Below are positions 24,041 through 33,598 of a stretch of DNA of 64,000 nt, one piece after another (the stretch's first letter is position 1; every line of letters begins with the position of its first letter). Source of the stretch: Paraburkholderia panacisoli (GTDB lineage Bacteria; Pseudomonadota; Gammaproteobacteria; Burkholderiales; Burkholderiaceae). The DNA lies in the NCBI RefSeq assembly GCF_008369935.1, contig NZ_VTUZ01000017.1:1-64000 (forward strand), given 5' to 3'. Made by a program: the position numbers and the translations under genes. The notes beneath the pieces were generated by a model. It saw only the letters and a list, made by a program, of their open reading frames with translations, was not told the origin of the DNA and did not search any database.

Positions 24041-24361
24041 GAAGCTACCTTGCGGCAGCGGAGGTTCCTTGAATTGAACCGGGCGCGCTTCACCTCACGC
24101 GCGGCATGGCGCAAGCGTGCGGATGCACCGCTGCGCTCGCTGGATCGCGGATCACGCACGGCTTGATCGCGTGGCGATGTCATCCGATGCGCGTCATCGA
24201 CACCGCCCGCACTGACGCTGTGACTAACTCAGATTCCTCATAGACGTGCAGGCGGACGTGGTTCTGCGCACGCTTGTGCGCCATTCGCCGCGCCGCGCGA
24301 CGGGTGGCCGGACACACCGGCCCACCGTGTCCCGATTCGACTCCTGTCCACTATCGAAAAC

Positions 24362-24703
24362 TTAATTCCCGAAATACACGCCCTTCGGCCCGCTCATCGG
24401 CTGCAGCATGCCGCCTGCTTGCGACGAACCGCTCATCGGCGCGCCATACCCGCTTGTATCGGCGACCGGCTGGATCTGCGCGACGGTCGGGTTCTGTGCC
24501 TGCACACGGTGCTCGGCGGCCTGGATGTCGGCCGGGTAGCTGACGTCGTTCGAGGTGGCCGGGTTGTAGCCAGCGTGTTCAATCTGGATCAATTCGTTGC
24601 GAACATCCGCGCGCGTCACGGGTTGCTGGCTCGCCTGCGCGAACGCGACGACCGGAGCTGCGAGAACGGCTGCAATTGCGACTGCCTTGATGAGCGATTT
24701 CAT
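24362..24703 (-). CDS. DUF4148 domain protein
   Basis: The 113-residue exported protein has a signal peptide (about 1-22, ending AFAQ), the core VTRADVRNELIQIEHAGY, the YPADIQAAEHRV helix and a Gly/Ser/Met-rich tail ending GVYFGN. The family is common in Burkholderia and has no known function. GGAGG lies 8 bp before the ATG at 24701-24703. It is similar in layout to 10836-11153. Confidence 0.92.
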   Translation of the reverse strand: MKSLIKAVAIAAVLAAPVVAFAQASQQPVTRADVRNELIQIEHAGYNPATSNDVSYPADIQAAEHRVQAQNPTVAQIQPVADTSGYGAPMSGSSQAGGMLQPMSGPKGVYFGN

Positions 24704-24997
24704 GATGACTTACCTCCAGACCTGGTTTTCTTTGCATCGCTTTCCACATAAAGTGCGAAGCGAATGGATTCAGTCTAGTCACCAGAATGCCACGGGAAAA
24801 CCCTAAATTTAACGATACATAATTGCTTGATTCGCAAGATTTCCCGGAAGTTACCGGAGCGATGCGATTTAAATTTCCCTTTCCAGTAATAATTGTCGGC
24901 GTCGTAATCTGATGCGTCTGATGTTTCGAAAATACGTCTGATCTGAGCGGCTTTTACCACGACCGAGGGCGCTGGCAGTCGAATTTGCGCGTGTTTT

Positions 24998-25627
24998 TCA
25001 TGCACCGGAATGCGGCATCAACAGCAGTTTTCGCGGGCCGCTGACGAACACGCTGCCCGGTTCGAAAAACCGCAGCGGCCGATGCATTTCGCGCGACAAG
25101 CCGATGCGCGTCGTCACGCCGATCGGCGTGTCGCCCCGCTCGATCACGCCGATCCAAAGACCGCGTCCCGTGCAAAGATCGCGGCCGTCGAATGTCGGGC
25201 CGATCCCGAACGCCATCGTCAAACGGCCCGGACCGCGCGCGAGATCGCGCAGCGGCACGCCGGGGCGCCGCGCTTCCATCAGCGGCAACCCTTCGAGCGG
25301 CTCGACCGCGCGCAGCAGGATGCCGGCGCCGATCTCGTGCGCTTCAGCGGACATGTTGAGCATGTACGACAGTCCATAGGTGAGCCGCACATACGCATGA
25401 CCGGGCGCGAGAAACATCGCTCCGTTATGCGGACGACGGCCGATAAACGCATGACTGGTGGGATCGCCGAGCGGGTAAGCCTCGGTTTCGACGATCCGCC
25501 CGCTCATGCGCCCTTCCGGCAGATCGTGCACGAGATATTTGCCGACCATGAAGCGCGCCAGTGCGACCGTGTCGACCGGTAAATCGTCGCGGCGCAACGG
25601 CGCGATCGGAAGCAATTCGTGTCGCAT
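24998..25627 (-). CDS. mpg: 3-methyladenine DNA glycosylase (AAG/MPG type)
   Basis: This 209-residue base-excision repair enzyme removes alkylated purines. The catalytic Glu lies in RIVETEAYPLGDPTSHA, the DNA-intercalating region in YVRLTYGLSYMLNM, and the ending RFFEPGSVFVSG is typical. The protein is close to the usual bacterial length. It is preceded by a 432-bp gap and has no operon partner. Confidence 0.94.
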   Translation of the reverse strand: MRHELLPIAPLRRDDLPVDTVALARFMVGKYLVHDLPEGRMSGRIVETEAYPLGDPTSHAFIGRRPHNGAMFLAPGHAYVRLTYGLSYMLNMSAEAHEIGAGILLRAVEPLEGLPLMEARRPGVPLRDLARGPGRLTMAFGIGPTFDGRDLCTGRGLWIGVIERGDTPIGVTTRIGLSREMHRPLRFFEPGSVFVSGPRKLLLMPHSGA

Positions 25628-26059
25628 GCGTGTCGGTCCCCATTATCGAAATTCGATCGACGAAGTTTCAAATGAATGCCCGCGATCAGTATGCGCAGAT
25701 TATTCCCAAAGGTTGGGAAAGCCACGCCGAAAGCGGATTAAAGATCACGCAAAACCTGAATCAAGTAAGTGATACCACGACATCGCCCTGTTTTCATCGG
25801 TCCATTCGTTGTGCCAAAGCCTCATTTCGAGGCAGCGCGGCCTCAACATGGCACTAATTGTTGTATTGTTCTCTCCTGCCGGCAGTCAGCCTTTGCCGGG
25901 TTGCGCACGCTTGAACACGGCCCGAATCGGCATACGGATTGAAAGCTTTCGCGCGGCGCGCATGACCGTTCCTTTCAGATTTGATCCCGTCTTACTCGTT
26001 GGTGTAGCAGACCGTCCCCATCCGGGGACTGCGTACTTATGACAATAGGAGAAAGTTGA
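25628..26059. other. intergenic region with GTCCCC/GGGGAC dyad
   Basis: No supported gene lies in this 432-bp gap. A plus frame from 25672 (62 codons) begins with protein-like sequence but lacks a ribosome binding site and family. A perfect 6-bp dyad GTCCCC-ATCC-GGGGAC at 26014-26029 sits 31-46 bp before the BON gene's ATG, where it could act as operator or mRNA hairpin. Confidence 0.4.
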
Positions 26060-26419
26060 ATGAAAGCATTCCCGGCAATGAAGATGATCGGCGGCGCGCT
26101 GATCGTTCTGGCGTCCCTCAATGCCTATGCGCAAAGCAGCGACGCTGCAGCGCCTGCGGCCACGACGGCGGCGCCGACGGCCAAGGAGACCAAGGCGGCT
26201 AACCGCGCCTTGCAACGCAAGGTCCGCGGCACGCTGGCGAAAACGAAGGGCGTGAGCGTGGCGAACATCACCGTGCGCGCGCGTGACGGTGACGTGACGC
26301 TGGCCGGTTCAGTGCCCGAACAGTCGCAACTCGACATCGCGACGAAAGCGGCCCAAGGCGTGCCGGGCGTGAAGTCGGTCAAGAATGCGCTGACGATTCG
26401 TGCGGAAGGCGGCCAGTAA
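26060..26419 (+). CDS. periplasmic BON-domain protein
   Basis: The 119-residue protein has a signal peptide ending AYAQ (about residue 24), a low-complexity Ala/Thr linker and one BON domain (about 50-115), with the segments ITVRARDGDVTLAGSVPEQ and ATKAAQGVPGVKSVKNALTI. BON proteins are envelope proteins linked to osmotic and membrane stress. AGGAGA lies 7 bp before the ATG. It is likely monocistronic. Confidence 0.92.
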   Translation: MKAFPAMKMIGGALIVLASLNAYAQSSDAAAPAATTAAPTAKETKAANRALQRKVRGTLAKTKGVSVANITVRARDGDVTLAGSVPEQSQLDIATKAAQGVPGVKSVKNALTIRAEGGQ

Positions 26420-26853
26420 CCGGATAGCTTTGCTGTAGGGAAACAGGTGGGCGCCAGTGTCCGGCTACGCGGCATTGGTGCCCCCGATCGGTGTCGAAGC
26501 GGTTGGTCCGGCGCCGTACCCTGCGAATCGGCCGACCCGACTCGCGCGCGCCCGGCGCAAGCGTCATCCATCCCAGTCACACCGCACACCAGCCTCGCAG
26601 TTCTGCGCAGGCGATCTTTCTCCACGAATCTTCTTCCTTTGCGTCGCGACGAGCCCGCCGCCCGGGGGCATCATGACGTCTGCCGCCAATGCCGCGCCAG
26701 AACGCTAGCGAAATCACGATCGCTGAAAATTATCCCTTATAATTTAATATGTTACGAATTATTGTTGATACATTGATTTAACAATATGCCCGCTTCGATC
26801 CGGGACAATGCCGCGCCGCCCCAGTCATTGACAAGCATCTAAAGGAAGCCCGC
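26420..26853. other. intergenic region with AT-rich promoter area
   Basis: No gene is supported. The last 130 bp is strikingly AT-rich for this genome and includes TATAAT at 26738-26743, a plausible -10 box for the antiporter gene, though no good -35 is spaced correctly. AAGGA lies 7 bp before the antiporter ATG. Confidence 0.45.
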
Positions 26854-27936
26854 ATGACCGCACCCACGCCTGTCCTTCCCCGCTGGACCCTGGTCGCGCC
26901 CTGTATCGCCTGGCTCGTGCTCGGCGCCGCGTATGCGATGCCGGGCAACGCGCTGCTGCTCGCGCTGGTCGGCGTGGCGCTATGCGCGGCGGTGTTCACC
27001 GCGGTGCACCACGCGGAAGTGGTCGCGCATCGCGTCGGCGAGCCGTTCGGGACGCTGGTGCTGGCAGTGGCGGTGACCGTCATCGAAGTAGCGCTGATCG
27101 TGTCGGTGATGCTGACCTCCGGCCCCGAAAAGGCCGGCCTCGCGCGCGACACCGTGTTCGCGGCAGTGATGATCGTGTGTAACGGGATCGTCGGTCTCTG
27201 CCTGCTGGTGGGTGGCCTCCGCCATCTGGAGCAGGACTTCCAGAGCCGCGGCGCGGCCGCCGCGCTGGCGGTGCTCGCCTCCTTGTCCGTGCTGACGCTC
27301 GTGATGCCGAACTACACGACCACCAGCGTGGGTCCGATCCTGTCGGCTTCGCAACTGGCGTTCGCCGGGATCTCGTCGCTGGTGCTGTATTGCGTATTCG
27401 TGTTCGTGCAGACCGTGCGCCATCGCGATTACTTCCTTGCCGGCGTGCCCGACGAAGACGTGCATGCCGCGCCGCCGAGCGTCGGCCTCGCGCTCACGAG
27501 CAGCGTGCTGCTGCTGGTGTGCCTCGTCGCCGTGGTGCTGCTCGCGAAGGTGCTGTCGCCGGTCGTGGAAACCGCGGTGCAGAATGCGGGCGCGCCACCG
27601 GCGGTGGTCGGGATCATCATTGCCGCGCTGGTGCTGTTGCCCGAAGGCCTTGCCGCCGTGCGCGCGGCGCGCGCCGACCGCTTGCAGAACAGCCTGAATC
27701 TCGCGCTCGGCTCGGCGCTGGCCAGTATCGGCCTGACCATTCCGACCGTCGCCGGCGTGTTCCTGTACACCGGGCAGCCGCTCGTGCTCGGCATCAACGG
27801 CAAGGAGACCGTGTTGCTGGCGCTGACGCTGGTGGTTGGCACGCTCACGCTCAGCACCGGACGCACGACGATTCTGCAAGGCGCCGTGCATCTGTCGCTG
27901 TTCGCGGCCTATCTGTTCCTGTCGTTCGCGCCTTGA
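26854..27936 (+). CDS. chaA: calcium/proton antiporter (CaCA family, ChaA-like)
   Basis: The 360-residue inner-membrane protein has about eleven helices in two inverted repeats. The alpha-1 repeat is GEPFGTLVLAVAVTVIEVAL and the alpha-2 repeat is LLPEGLAAVRAARADRLQ followed by NLALGSALASIGLTIP, each with the ion-binding Glu typical of CAX exchangers. It should export Ca2+ (or Na+/K+) for H+. It is monocistronic, convergent with the LysR gene. Confidence 0.93.
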   Translation: MTAPTPVLPRWTLVAPCIAWLVLGAAYAMPGNALLLALVGVALCAAVFTAVHHAEVVAHRVGEPFGTLVLAVAVTVIEVALIVSVMLTSGPEKAGLARDTVFAAVMIVCNGIVGLCLLVGGLRHLEQDFQSRGAAAALAVLASLSVLTLVMPNYTTTSVGPILSASQLAFAGISSLVLYCVFVFVQTVRHRDYFLAGVPDEDVHAAPPSVGLALTSSVLLLVCLVAVVLLAKVLSPVVETAVQNAGAPPAVVGIIIAALVLLPEGLAAVRAARADRLQNSLNLALGSALASIGLTIPTVAGVFLYTGQPLVLGINGKETVLLALTLVVGTLTLSTGRTTILQGAVHLSLFAAYLFLSFAP

Positions 27937-27978
27937 AGCGGCGGCCGGCGTGCGGCCTCTTCGCTGCTGCGCGCCGCT

Positions 27979-28872
27979 CTACTCCTGCCAATGCGCCGCG
28001 ATCCAGTCGCGGAACAGGTTCAGCTTCTGCTGATGCGCGACTGAGTCCGGATACACGAAGTAGTAGCGCCAGCCGGTCTTGAGCACGGTGTCGAACGGCC
28101 GCACCAGACGCCGCGCCGCGACATCCTCGTCGATCAGCGCAAGGTCGCTGATCGCGACGCCGAAGCCCTGCAACGCGGCGTTGGTCGCCATGTCGAGCGT
28201 ATCGAAGCTCGGGCCATGTTCGGCGTCGATCGTCGCGGAGTCGACGGCATCCGTTTCGCCCACCTTGGCGAGCCACATCTTCCAGTCGCGATGATCGCGC
28301 GTGGGATGCAGCAGCGTATGGCGCGCGAGGTCCGCCACCTGCGCCAGCGGCTTGTCCTTCAGCAACTCGGGCGCGCATACCGGCGTCAGGCGCTCCTCGA
28401 ACAACGGCACGGTCTGCACGTCCGCACCCGGTGACGACGCGTAGATGATCGCGGCGTCGAACGGCTCGCTCTGGAAATCGACGGCGTGTTGCCAGGTCGT
28501 CGTGATCTGCACGTGCAGATCGGGATATTCGGTCTGGAAACGCATGATTTTCGGCAGCATCCAGCGCATCACACAGGTCGGCACCTTCAGTGCGAGATCG
28601 GTGCGTTGCCGGGTCAGACGCAGCGAAATCTCCTCGATGCGGGCAAAGCTCTCCTTGACCGCGGGCAGCAGCATCTCGCCTTCGGCGGTCAGCGTCAGGC
28701 CTTTCGCGTGCCGCCTGAAAAGCGGGAACTTGTAGTAGTCCTCGAGCGCGATGATCTGCCGGCTCACTGCGCCTTGCGTCAGGCACAAGTGATCGGCGGC
28801 GCGCGTAAAGCTGCGATGGCGCGCGACGGTTTCGAAAATCTGCAGCGCGTTGAGCGGCGGAAGGCGTCGCAT
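27979..28872 (-). CDS. LysR-family regulator, GcvA type
   Basis: The 297-residue regulator starts with LPPLNALQIFETVARHRSFT, the GcvA-subgroup helix-turn-helix, with AADHLCLTQGAVSRQI as the recognition region, followed by a periplasmic-binding-like effector domain (about 90-295). It is divergent from the ABC operon at 29419, which it probably controls in response to the transported compound. The 546-bp space between them includes a small dyad (ATGA-N7-TCAT around 29224-29238). The ribosome binding site is weak. Confidence 0.93.
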   Translation of the reverse strand: MRRLPPLNALQIFETVARHRSFTRAADHLCLTQGAVSRQIIALEDYYKFPLFRRHAKGLTLTAEGEMLLPAVKESFARIEEISLRLTRQRTDLALKVPTCVMRWMLPKIMRFQTEYPDLHVQITTTWQHAVDFQSEPFDAAIIYASSPGADVQTVPLFEERLTPVCAPELLKDKPLAQVADLARHTLLHPTRDHRDWKMWLAKVGETDAVDSATIDAEHGPSFDTLDMATNAALQGFGVAISDLALIDEDVAARRLVRPFDTVLKTGWRYYFVYPDSVAHQQKLNLFRDWIAAHWQE

Positions 28873-29418
28873 CGGGGTATCCAGAATCAGAAAAAGTCAT
28901 TGCGCGGGCGGCGCGGCGCGAGTCGCCGGCACACCCGCCAAGCCCACAGGATACGCGATCCGAAATTGCCGCACGAGGGGCGAATACGCGATCGCGCATG
29001 CATTCGGCTCATGGCGCCGTCGGCCGGACAGCGCTCCGCGGCCCTTTTCGCACCGGCGCGGGGCGAAACGCTGTGTGCGCCGCACCAGAACCGAGCTTTC
29101 CTCATGGCTCGCTGGCGATCACATCAGCGCGCCATGCATGGACGTTAACCCGTATGCGCCACTGAATCGGCGCTCCCGCCGAACGAACGCCGCCACCACC
29201 ACCCGTCACCCGAGCATCGACGCATGAGCTTACGTCATGCCGCCCATGCGCATATTTCGTTTGTTGAGGGATTTTGGCAAACCTAGAGTGCATCAACGCG
29301 CGGCACATCCGGGCAACCAGCAGGCAAACCGGCGAGGCACGGCAACGCAAGCCGGCGCAGCGGCAGCGGTCACTAGCGAATCTCACCAGGCAACAGGCGT
29401 TCATCACAGGAGACCGCC
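28873..29418. other. divergent promoter region
   Basis: These 546 bp separate the LysR gene from the ABC operon. No gene is supported. It should carry both promoters and LysR sites; an ATGA-N7-TCAT dyad lies near 29224-29238, followed by an AT-richer CATATTTCGTTTG stretch. AGGAGA precedes the SBP start by 5 bp. Confidence 0.4.
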
Positions 29419-30513
29419 ATGCAAGACATCAAACGGACCAGAAGGCACGTCATCAAGGCGATCGGCACGGCGCTGGCGGCGTCCACGTTGCCGATGCCGT
29501 TCATCAACCTGCGCGCCCAGGAGCAGAACTTCAGCGGCAAGACGCTGCGCCTCCTGACCTGGTCGGACGACACCGGCGCGGCCGCGCTGCGCAACATCGC
29601 CGCCACCTTCACGGCGAAGACCGGCGCCAAGGTGATCGCCGATCGCGCCGACGGCACCTCCGGCATGGTCGCCAAACTCAAGGCCGCAGGCGAGCGCCCG
29701 ACCTACGACGTGATCACGCTCGCCGGCGTCGGCGCGGCGGGTCTTGGCGACGCGGGTCTGCTGATGAAGCCCGATCTCGACAAGCTGCCGAACCTCAAGG
29801 ACGTCGCGCCGCAATACCGCACCGGCGCGAACGGCTTCGGCGTCGGCTATCTGCTGTGGTCGGACGGGTTGATCTACAACACGGCGACGGTCAAGAATGC
29901 GCCGACCTCGTACGAAGCGCTGTGGGACCCGAAGTACGCCGGCCGCGTGTTCCTGCCGCCGCCCGAATGGGCCGAAGCGGTGGACCTCGCGATCATCGCC
30001 GCGAAGATGAACGGCGGCTCGCAACAGAACATCGAACCGGGTTTCAAGAAGCTGATGCAGCTGAAAGACCACGTGATGACGCTCGGCGAGAACCCGAACC
30101 AGGTGGCCGACCTGTTCCGCACCGGCTCGCTCGATATCGGCGGCATCTATTCGCCGGCCTTTTTCCCCGACCAGATCCGCAAGCCCGAGTACAAGATGGC
30201 CGTGACCTACGGCATGAAGGAAGGCTTCGCCACGCAGCTGATGTTCACGGTGATCCCCAAATCGCACCCGGGCGACAGCGATCTGATCCACGCGTTCATC
30301 AATCACTCGCTCGACGCGGGCGTGCAAGGCCGCATGGCCGCCGACGTGCTGAACGGCCCGGTCAATTCGAAGGCGGTGATTCCTGCCGCCAGCCGCGCAT
30401 TCGTGCCGAGCCCGCAGCAGATCGCCGAGAAAGCCGTGCTGCACGACGACAAGGCGCTCGCCGTGGTGCAACCGGCGTGGATCAAGCGCTACACCGAAAT
30501 CTTCTCGGCATGA
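29419..30513 (+). CDS. ABC transporter substrate-binding protein, polyamine (PotD) type
   Basis: The 364-residue periplasmic binding protein opens with a Tat-like signal (KRTRRHVIKAIGTALAAS) and has the two-lobed fold of the spermidine/putrescine group: LRLLTWSDDTG near the start and GYLLWSDGLIYN in the hinge region. AGGAGA lies 5 bp before the ATG. It overlaps the next permease by ATGA, so it is the first gene of a tight operon. Ligands in this group include polyamines and other small cationic or organic compounds; the exact one is unknown. Confidence 0.92.
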   Translation: MQDIKRTRRHVIKAIGTALAASTLPMPFINLRAQEQNFSGKTLRLLTWSDDTGAAALRNIAATFTAKTGAKVIADRADGTSGMVAKLKAAGERPTYDVITLAGVGAAGLGDAGLLMKPDLDKLPNLKDVAPQYRTGANGFGVGYLLWSDGLIYNTATVKNAPTSYEALWDPKYAGRVFLPPPEWAEAVDLAIIAAKMNGGSQQNIEPGFKKLMQLKDHVMTLGENPNQVADLFRTGSLDIGGIYSPAFFPDQIRKPEYKMAVTYGMKEGFATQLMFTVIPKSHPGDSDLIHAFINHSLDAGVQGRMAADVLNGPVNSKAVIPAASRAFVPSPQQIAEKAVLHDDKALAVVQPAWIKRYTEIFSA

Positions 30514-31481
30514 CGGCGATGCTCGCGCGCTTTTCACGGCGTGCTTCGGCGGCGTCGGAGCCGGGTTTGGAGCCGCAGGCGGAGTTGGGTGCGGCGCCCG
30601 GCACGCCGCCGGACCAACCGGCCGCCACCGCGCTGGCGAAGGCGCGGCCGTGGCTGCTGCTCACGCCGATCCTGCTGTTTCTCGCGTTGCTCGGCGCGGC
30701 CGCGCTGGTCGTGCTGCGCATGAGCTTCGGCACGCCGGGCAACGAATGGCGCGGCTTCACGCTGCAAAACTACGCGGATCTGCTCGACGGCTACTTCATC
30801 AAGTCGCTCTGGCTCACGTTGCGGCTCGCGTTTCAAAGCATGATCTGCGCGGTCGTGCTGGCGATTCCCGTCGCGCTGGCCATGGCGCGCACGAAGTCGC
30901 GGCTCGCGCGCAGGCTGCTGCTCGCCGGCGTGCTGCTGCCGCTGCTCGTCAATCTGCTGCTGCAAGGCTACGGCTGGCTGATCATTCTCGGGCCGGCCGG
31001 ACTGCTCAATCACGCGTTGCTCGCGAGCGGCCTCGTAGAGCGTCCGGTGATGTGGTTGTATCGCGAGCATGGCGTGTTGCTCGGCCTGATCCAGACCGCA
31101 TTTCCGCTCGCCGTGCTGCCGCTTTCGAGCGCGATGCGCGCCGTTTCGACCGCGTATGAAGAAGCCGCGGCGACGCTCGGCGCAACCCGCTGGCAAACGC
31201 TGCGTCACGTGTTGTTGCCGCTCGCGATGCCGGGCCTCGTGTCGGGCGCGCTGCTGGTGTTCGCGTACAACGCGAGCGCGTTCGCCGTGCCCCTGCTGCT
31301 CGGCGGACGGCGCGTACCCATGCTCGCCGTGCTGGTCCACGACCAGGTCGCGCCATTGCTCAACTGGCCGGCGGCATCCGCATCGGGTGTCGTTCTGATG
31401 GCCGCCACGCTTGCCGTGATGGCGGTTTCGCAGCGCCTCGTGCGTCGCACGCAGCGTCTCGCCGAGGAGCCCCACGCATGA
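30510..31481 (+). CDS. ABC transporter permease, PotB type
   Basis: The 323-residue inner-membrane protein has six to seven helices after a Pro/Ala-rich cytoplasmic N-terminus (about 1-45). The cytoplasmic EAA loop, EEAAATLGATRWQTLRHVLLP, docks the ATPase. The start overlaps the SBP stop (ATGA at 30510-30513), and a second ATG at 30519 is possible. It should form a heterodimer with the next permease. Confidence 0.93.
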   Translation: MTAMLARFSRRASAASEPGLEPQAELGAAPGTPPDQPAATALAKARPWLLLTPILLFLALLGAAALVVLRMSFGTPGNEWRGFTLQNYADLLDGYFIKSLWLTLRLAFQSMICAVVLAIPVALAMARTKSRLARRLLLAGVLLPLLVNLLLQGYGWLIILGPAGLLNHALLASGLVERPVMWLYREHGVLLGLIQTAFPLAVLPLSSAMRAVSTAYEEAAATLGATRWQTLRHVLLPLAMPGLVSGALLVFAYNASAFAVPLLLGGRRVPMLAVLVHDQVAPLLNWPAASASGVVLMAATLAVMAVSQRLVRRTQRLAEEPHA

Positions 31482-32380
31482 GCACGCCGCTTCCCACCCC
31501 GCGTCTGCCGGGAGATTCGCCACGCCTGCCGCGTTTCCCGTTCCCGCCGCGTCTGTCGAGCATCATGCCCGGCCAGCTCGGCCGCGCCACCGCGCTGTTC
31601 GCCGCGATCGTGCTGTTCCTCGCCGCGCTGCCCATCCTCACGATGATCACGATGTCGTTCAGCGCGGCCGACACGCTCGAATTTCCGCCGCACGCGTACA
31701 GCCTGCATTGGTATCGCGCCGCGTGGCACAGCTTCGTGTCGCCGGATGCGAGCGACTCGCTGTCGATGGGCGCCGCGTTGACCACAAGCCTCGTCGTCGC
31801 GCTCTCGACGATGCTGATCGCCACGCTCGTCTCGGTGCCCGCCGCCTACGCGCTGAGCCGCTACCGCTTTCGCGGCAAGCCCGCGGTCGAACAACTGGTC
31901 GCGCTGCCGCTCGTTTATCCGCTGGTGATGCTCGGCCTGTCGCTGCTGCTGGTGTTCAACGTGCTGCCGGTCGAACTCGGCGTGTTCCGCCTGATCATCG
32001 CGCATGTGATTCTGGCGCTGCCGTTCACGGTGAAAAATTGCGCGGCGTCGGTCGCGTCCATCGGCCCGGAGTTCGAGGAAGCCGCCTGCGTGATGGGCGC
32101 AAGTCCCGGCCGCGCGCTCGTCGACGTGATCCTGCCGCTGATGCGCCCCGGTATTCTCGCCGGCATGCTGTTCGCGTTCATCGTGTCGTTCAACGAGTTC
32201 ACGGTGACCTTCTTCCTGTACGGCATCGATACGATGACGCTGCCGGTGTGGCTCTACAGCCGCACGGTGTCCTCGCTCGATCCGACCGTGTTCTGTTTCG
32301 CCGTCGTCATCGTCGTGATCGACTTCGCGCTGATCTGGCTGCTCGAAAAGCTGATCGGCGACGAAGGGGTCGCACTTTGA
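31478..32380 (+). CDS. ABC transporter permease, PotC type
   Basis: The 300-residue inner-membrane permease follows with an ATGA overlap at 31478-31481. After a 45-residue N-terminal extension it has six helices and the EAA loop EEAACVMGASPGRALVDVILP. It pairs with the upstream PotB-type subunit. The gene ends 58 bp before the ATPase. Confidence 0.93.
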   Translation: MSTPLPTPRLPGDSPRLPRFPFPPRLSSIMPGQLGRATALFAAIVLFLAALPILTMITMSFSAADTLEFPPHAYSLHWYRAAWHSFVSPDASDSLSMGAALTTSLVVALSTMLIATLVSVPAAYALSRYRFRGKPAVEQLVALPLVYPLVMLGLSLLLVFNVLPVELGVFRLIIAHVILALPFTVKNCAASVASIGPEFEEAACVMGASPGRALVDVILPLMRPGILAGMLFAFIVSFNEFTVTFFLYGIDTMTLPVWLYSRTVSSLDPTVFCFAVVIVVIDFALIWLLEKLIGDEGVAL

Positions 32381-32438
32381 GCGCGCCGCTCATTCATCCA
32401 CTGCGCGCGCGCATGACGTCACTTTGCTGGAGCATCCG

Positions 32439-33530
32439 ATGACCCATCTGACCTTGCAGGCCGTGACCCGCCGCTTCGGCGCGGCGCATGCCGTCGACAG
32501 CGTCGATCTGAGCGTGCCCGACGGCAAGCTGGTGTGCTTTCTCGGCCCGTCCGGCTGCGGCAAGACCACCCTGCTGCGGATGATCGCCGGCCTCGAAACG
32601 CCCACTTCGGGCAGCATCCATTTCGCGGGCCGCGACATCACCCGGCTGCCGGCCAATCAGCGCGACTTCGGCATGGTGTTCCAGTCGCTCGCGCTGTTTC
32701 CGCATATGACGGTCGCGCAGAACGTCGCGTATCCGCTGAAGCTGCGCAAGACCCCGAAGGAGCAGCAGACGCGCCGCGTGGCCGAACTGCTGGATCTGAT
32801 CCAGTTGCCGCATATGGCGAACCGGCCGGTCACGCAGCTCTCGGGCGGCCAGCGCCAGCGCGTGGCGATTGCGCGCGCGATCGCGTCGCAGCCGAAATTG
32901 CTGCTGCTCGACGAGCCGCTCTCCGCGCTCGACGCCAAGCTGCGCGAAGCGATGCAGGTGGAAATCCGCCTGTTGCAACAGCGCCTGGGCATCACGACGA
33001 TCATGGTCACGCACGACCAGCGCGAAGCAATGACGATGGCCGATGAAATCGTCGTGATGGAGAAAGGCCGCATCGCGCAGGTCGGCAAGCCGCTCGACAT
33101 CTATCGCGATCCGGTCAGCGAGTTCGTCGCCGACTTCATCGGCCTCGGCAATATCCTGCCTGTCACGTACGATGGCGGTGGCGGCGTGAGCTTGCCGGGC
33201 GGCCGGCGCATCGCGCTCGCGCAGAGCGCGCGCGTGCCGCAGTCCAGCACCGCGATCCGCTTGCTGATCCGGCCGGAAGACATCTGCGTGAAGACGGCGT
33301 CGACCGCGTCGGCCGCCGCCGACGCCGCCGGACCGAACCGGCTCGCCGGCACCGTCACGTTCATTCGCGACGTGGGCGCGTCGCTCGAAGCGACGATCGA
33401 CTGCGCGGGCTTCACGCTGACCGCCGCGACCACGCCGCGCGAAACGCCGGGGCTCATGCTCGGCATGCCGGTGCTCGCGGAATTGCCGCCGCACGCGTGC
33501 AAGCTGATCGCAGTGCGTTCCATGCATTGA
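32439..33530 (+). CDS. ABC transporter ATP-binding protein, PotA type
   Basis: The 363-residue ATPase has Walker A GPSGCGKTT, Q-loop FGMVFQSLALFPH, signature LSGGQRQR, Walker B LLLLDEPLSALD and the H-loop MVTHDQ, then a C-terminal TOBE/OB regulatory domain (about 240-360), as in PotA and MalK. GGAG lies 7 bp before ATG 32439, which fits better than the TTG at 32424. It is the only ATPase gene in the two adjoining ABC sets. Confidence 0.94.
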   Translation: MTHLTLQAVTRRFGAAHAVDSVDLSVPDGKLVCFLGPSGCGKTTLLRMIAGLETPTSGSIHFAGRDITRLPANQRDFGMVFQSLALFPHMTVAQNVAYPLKLRKTPKEQQTRRVAELLDLIQLPHMANRPVTQLSGGQRQRVAIARAIASQPKLLLLDEPLSALDAKLREAMQVEIRLLQQRLGITTIMVTHDQREAMTMADEIVVMEKGRIAQVGKPLDIYRDPVSEFVADFIGLGNILPVTYDGGGGVSLPGGRRIALAQSARVPQSSTAIRLLIRPEDICVKTASTASAAADAAGPNRLAGTVTFIRDVGASLEATIDCAGFTLTAATTPRETPGLMLGMPVLAELPPHACKLIAVRSMH

Positions 33531-33598
33531 GCGCCGCCGCATTGACTCCGCTTACCGCAACCCATTCCAATACCCACGCTTTCGACAGAGGACACATC

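Noticed and set aside
26980..27891. 303-codon minus frame over the Ca2+/H+ antiporter
   Set aside because: Gln/His/Arg-rich shadow of a clear membrane transporter gene.
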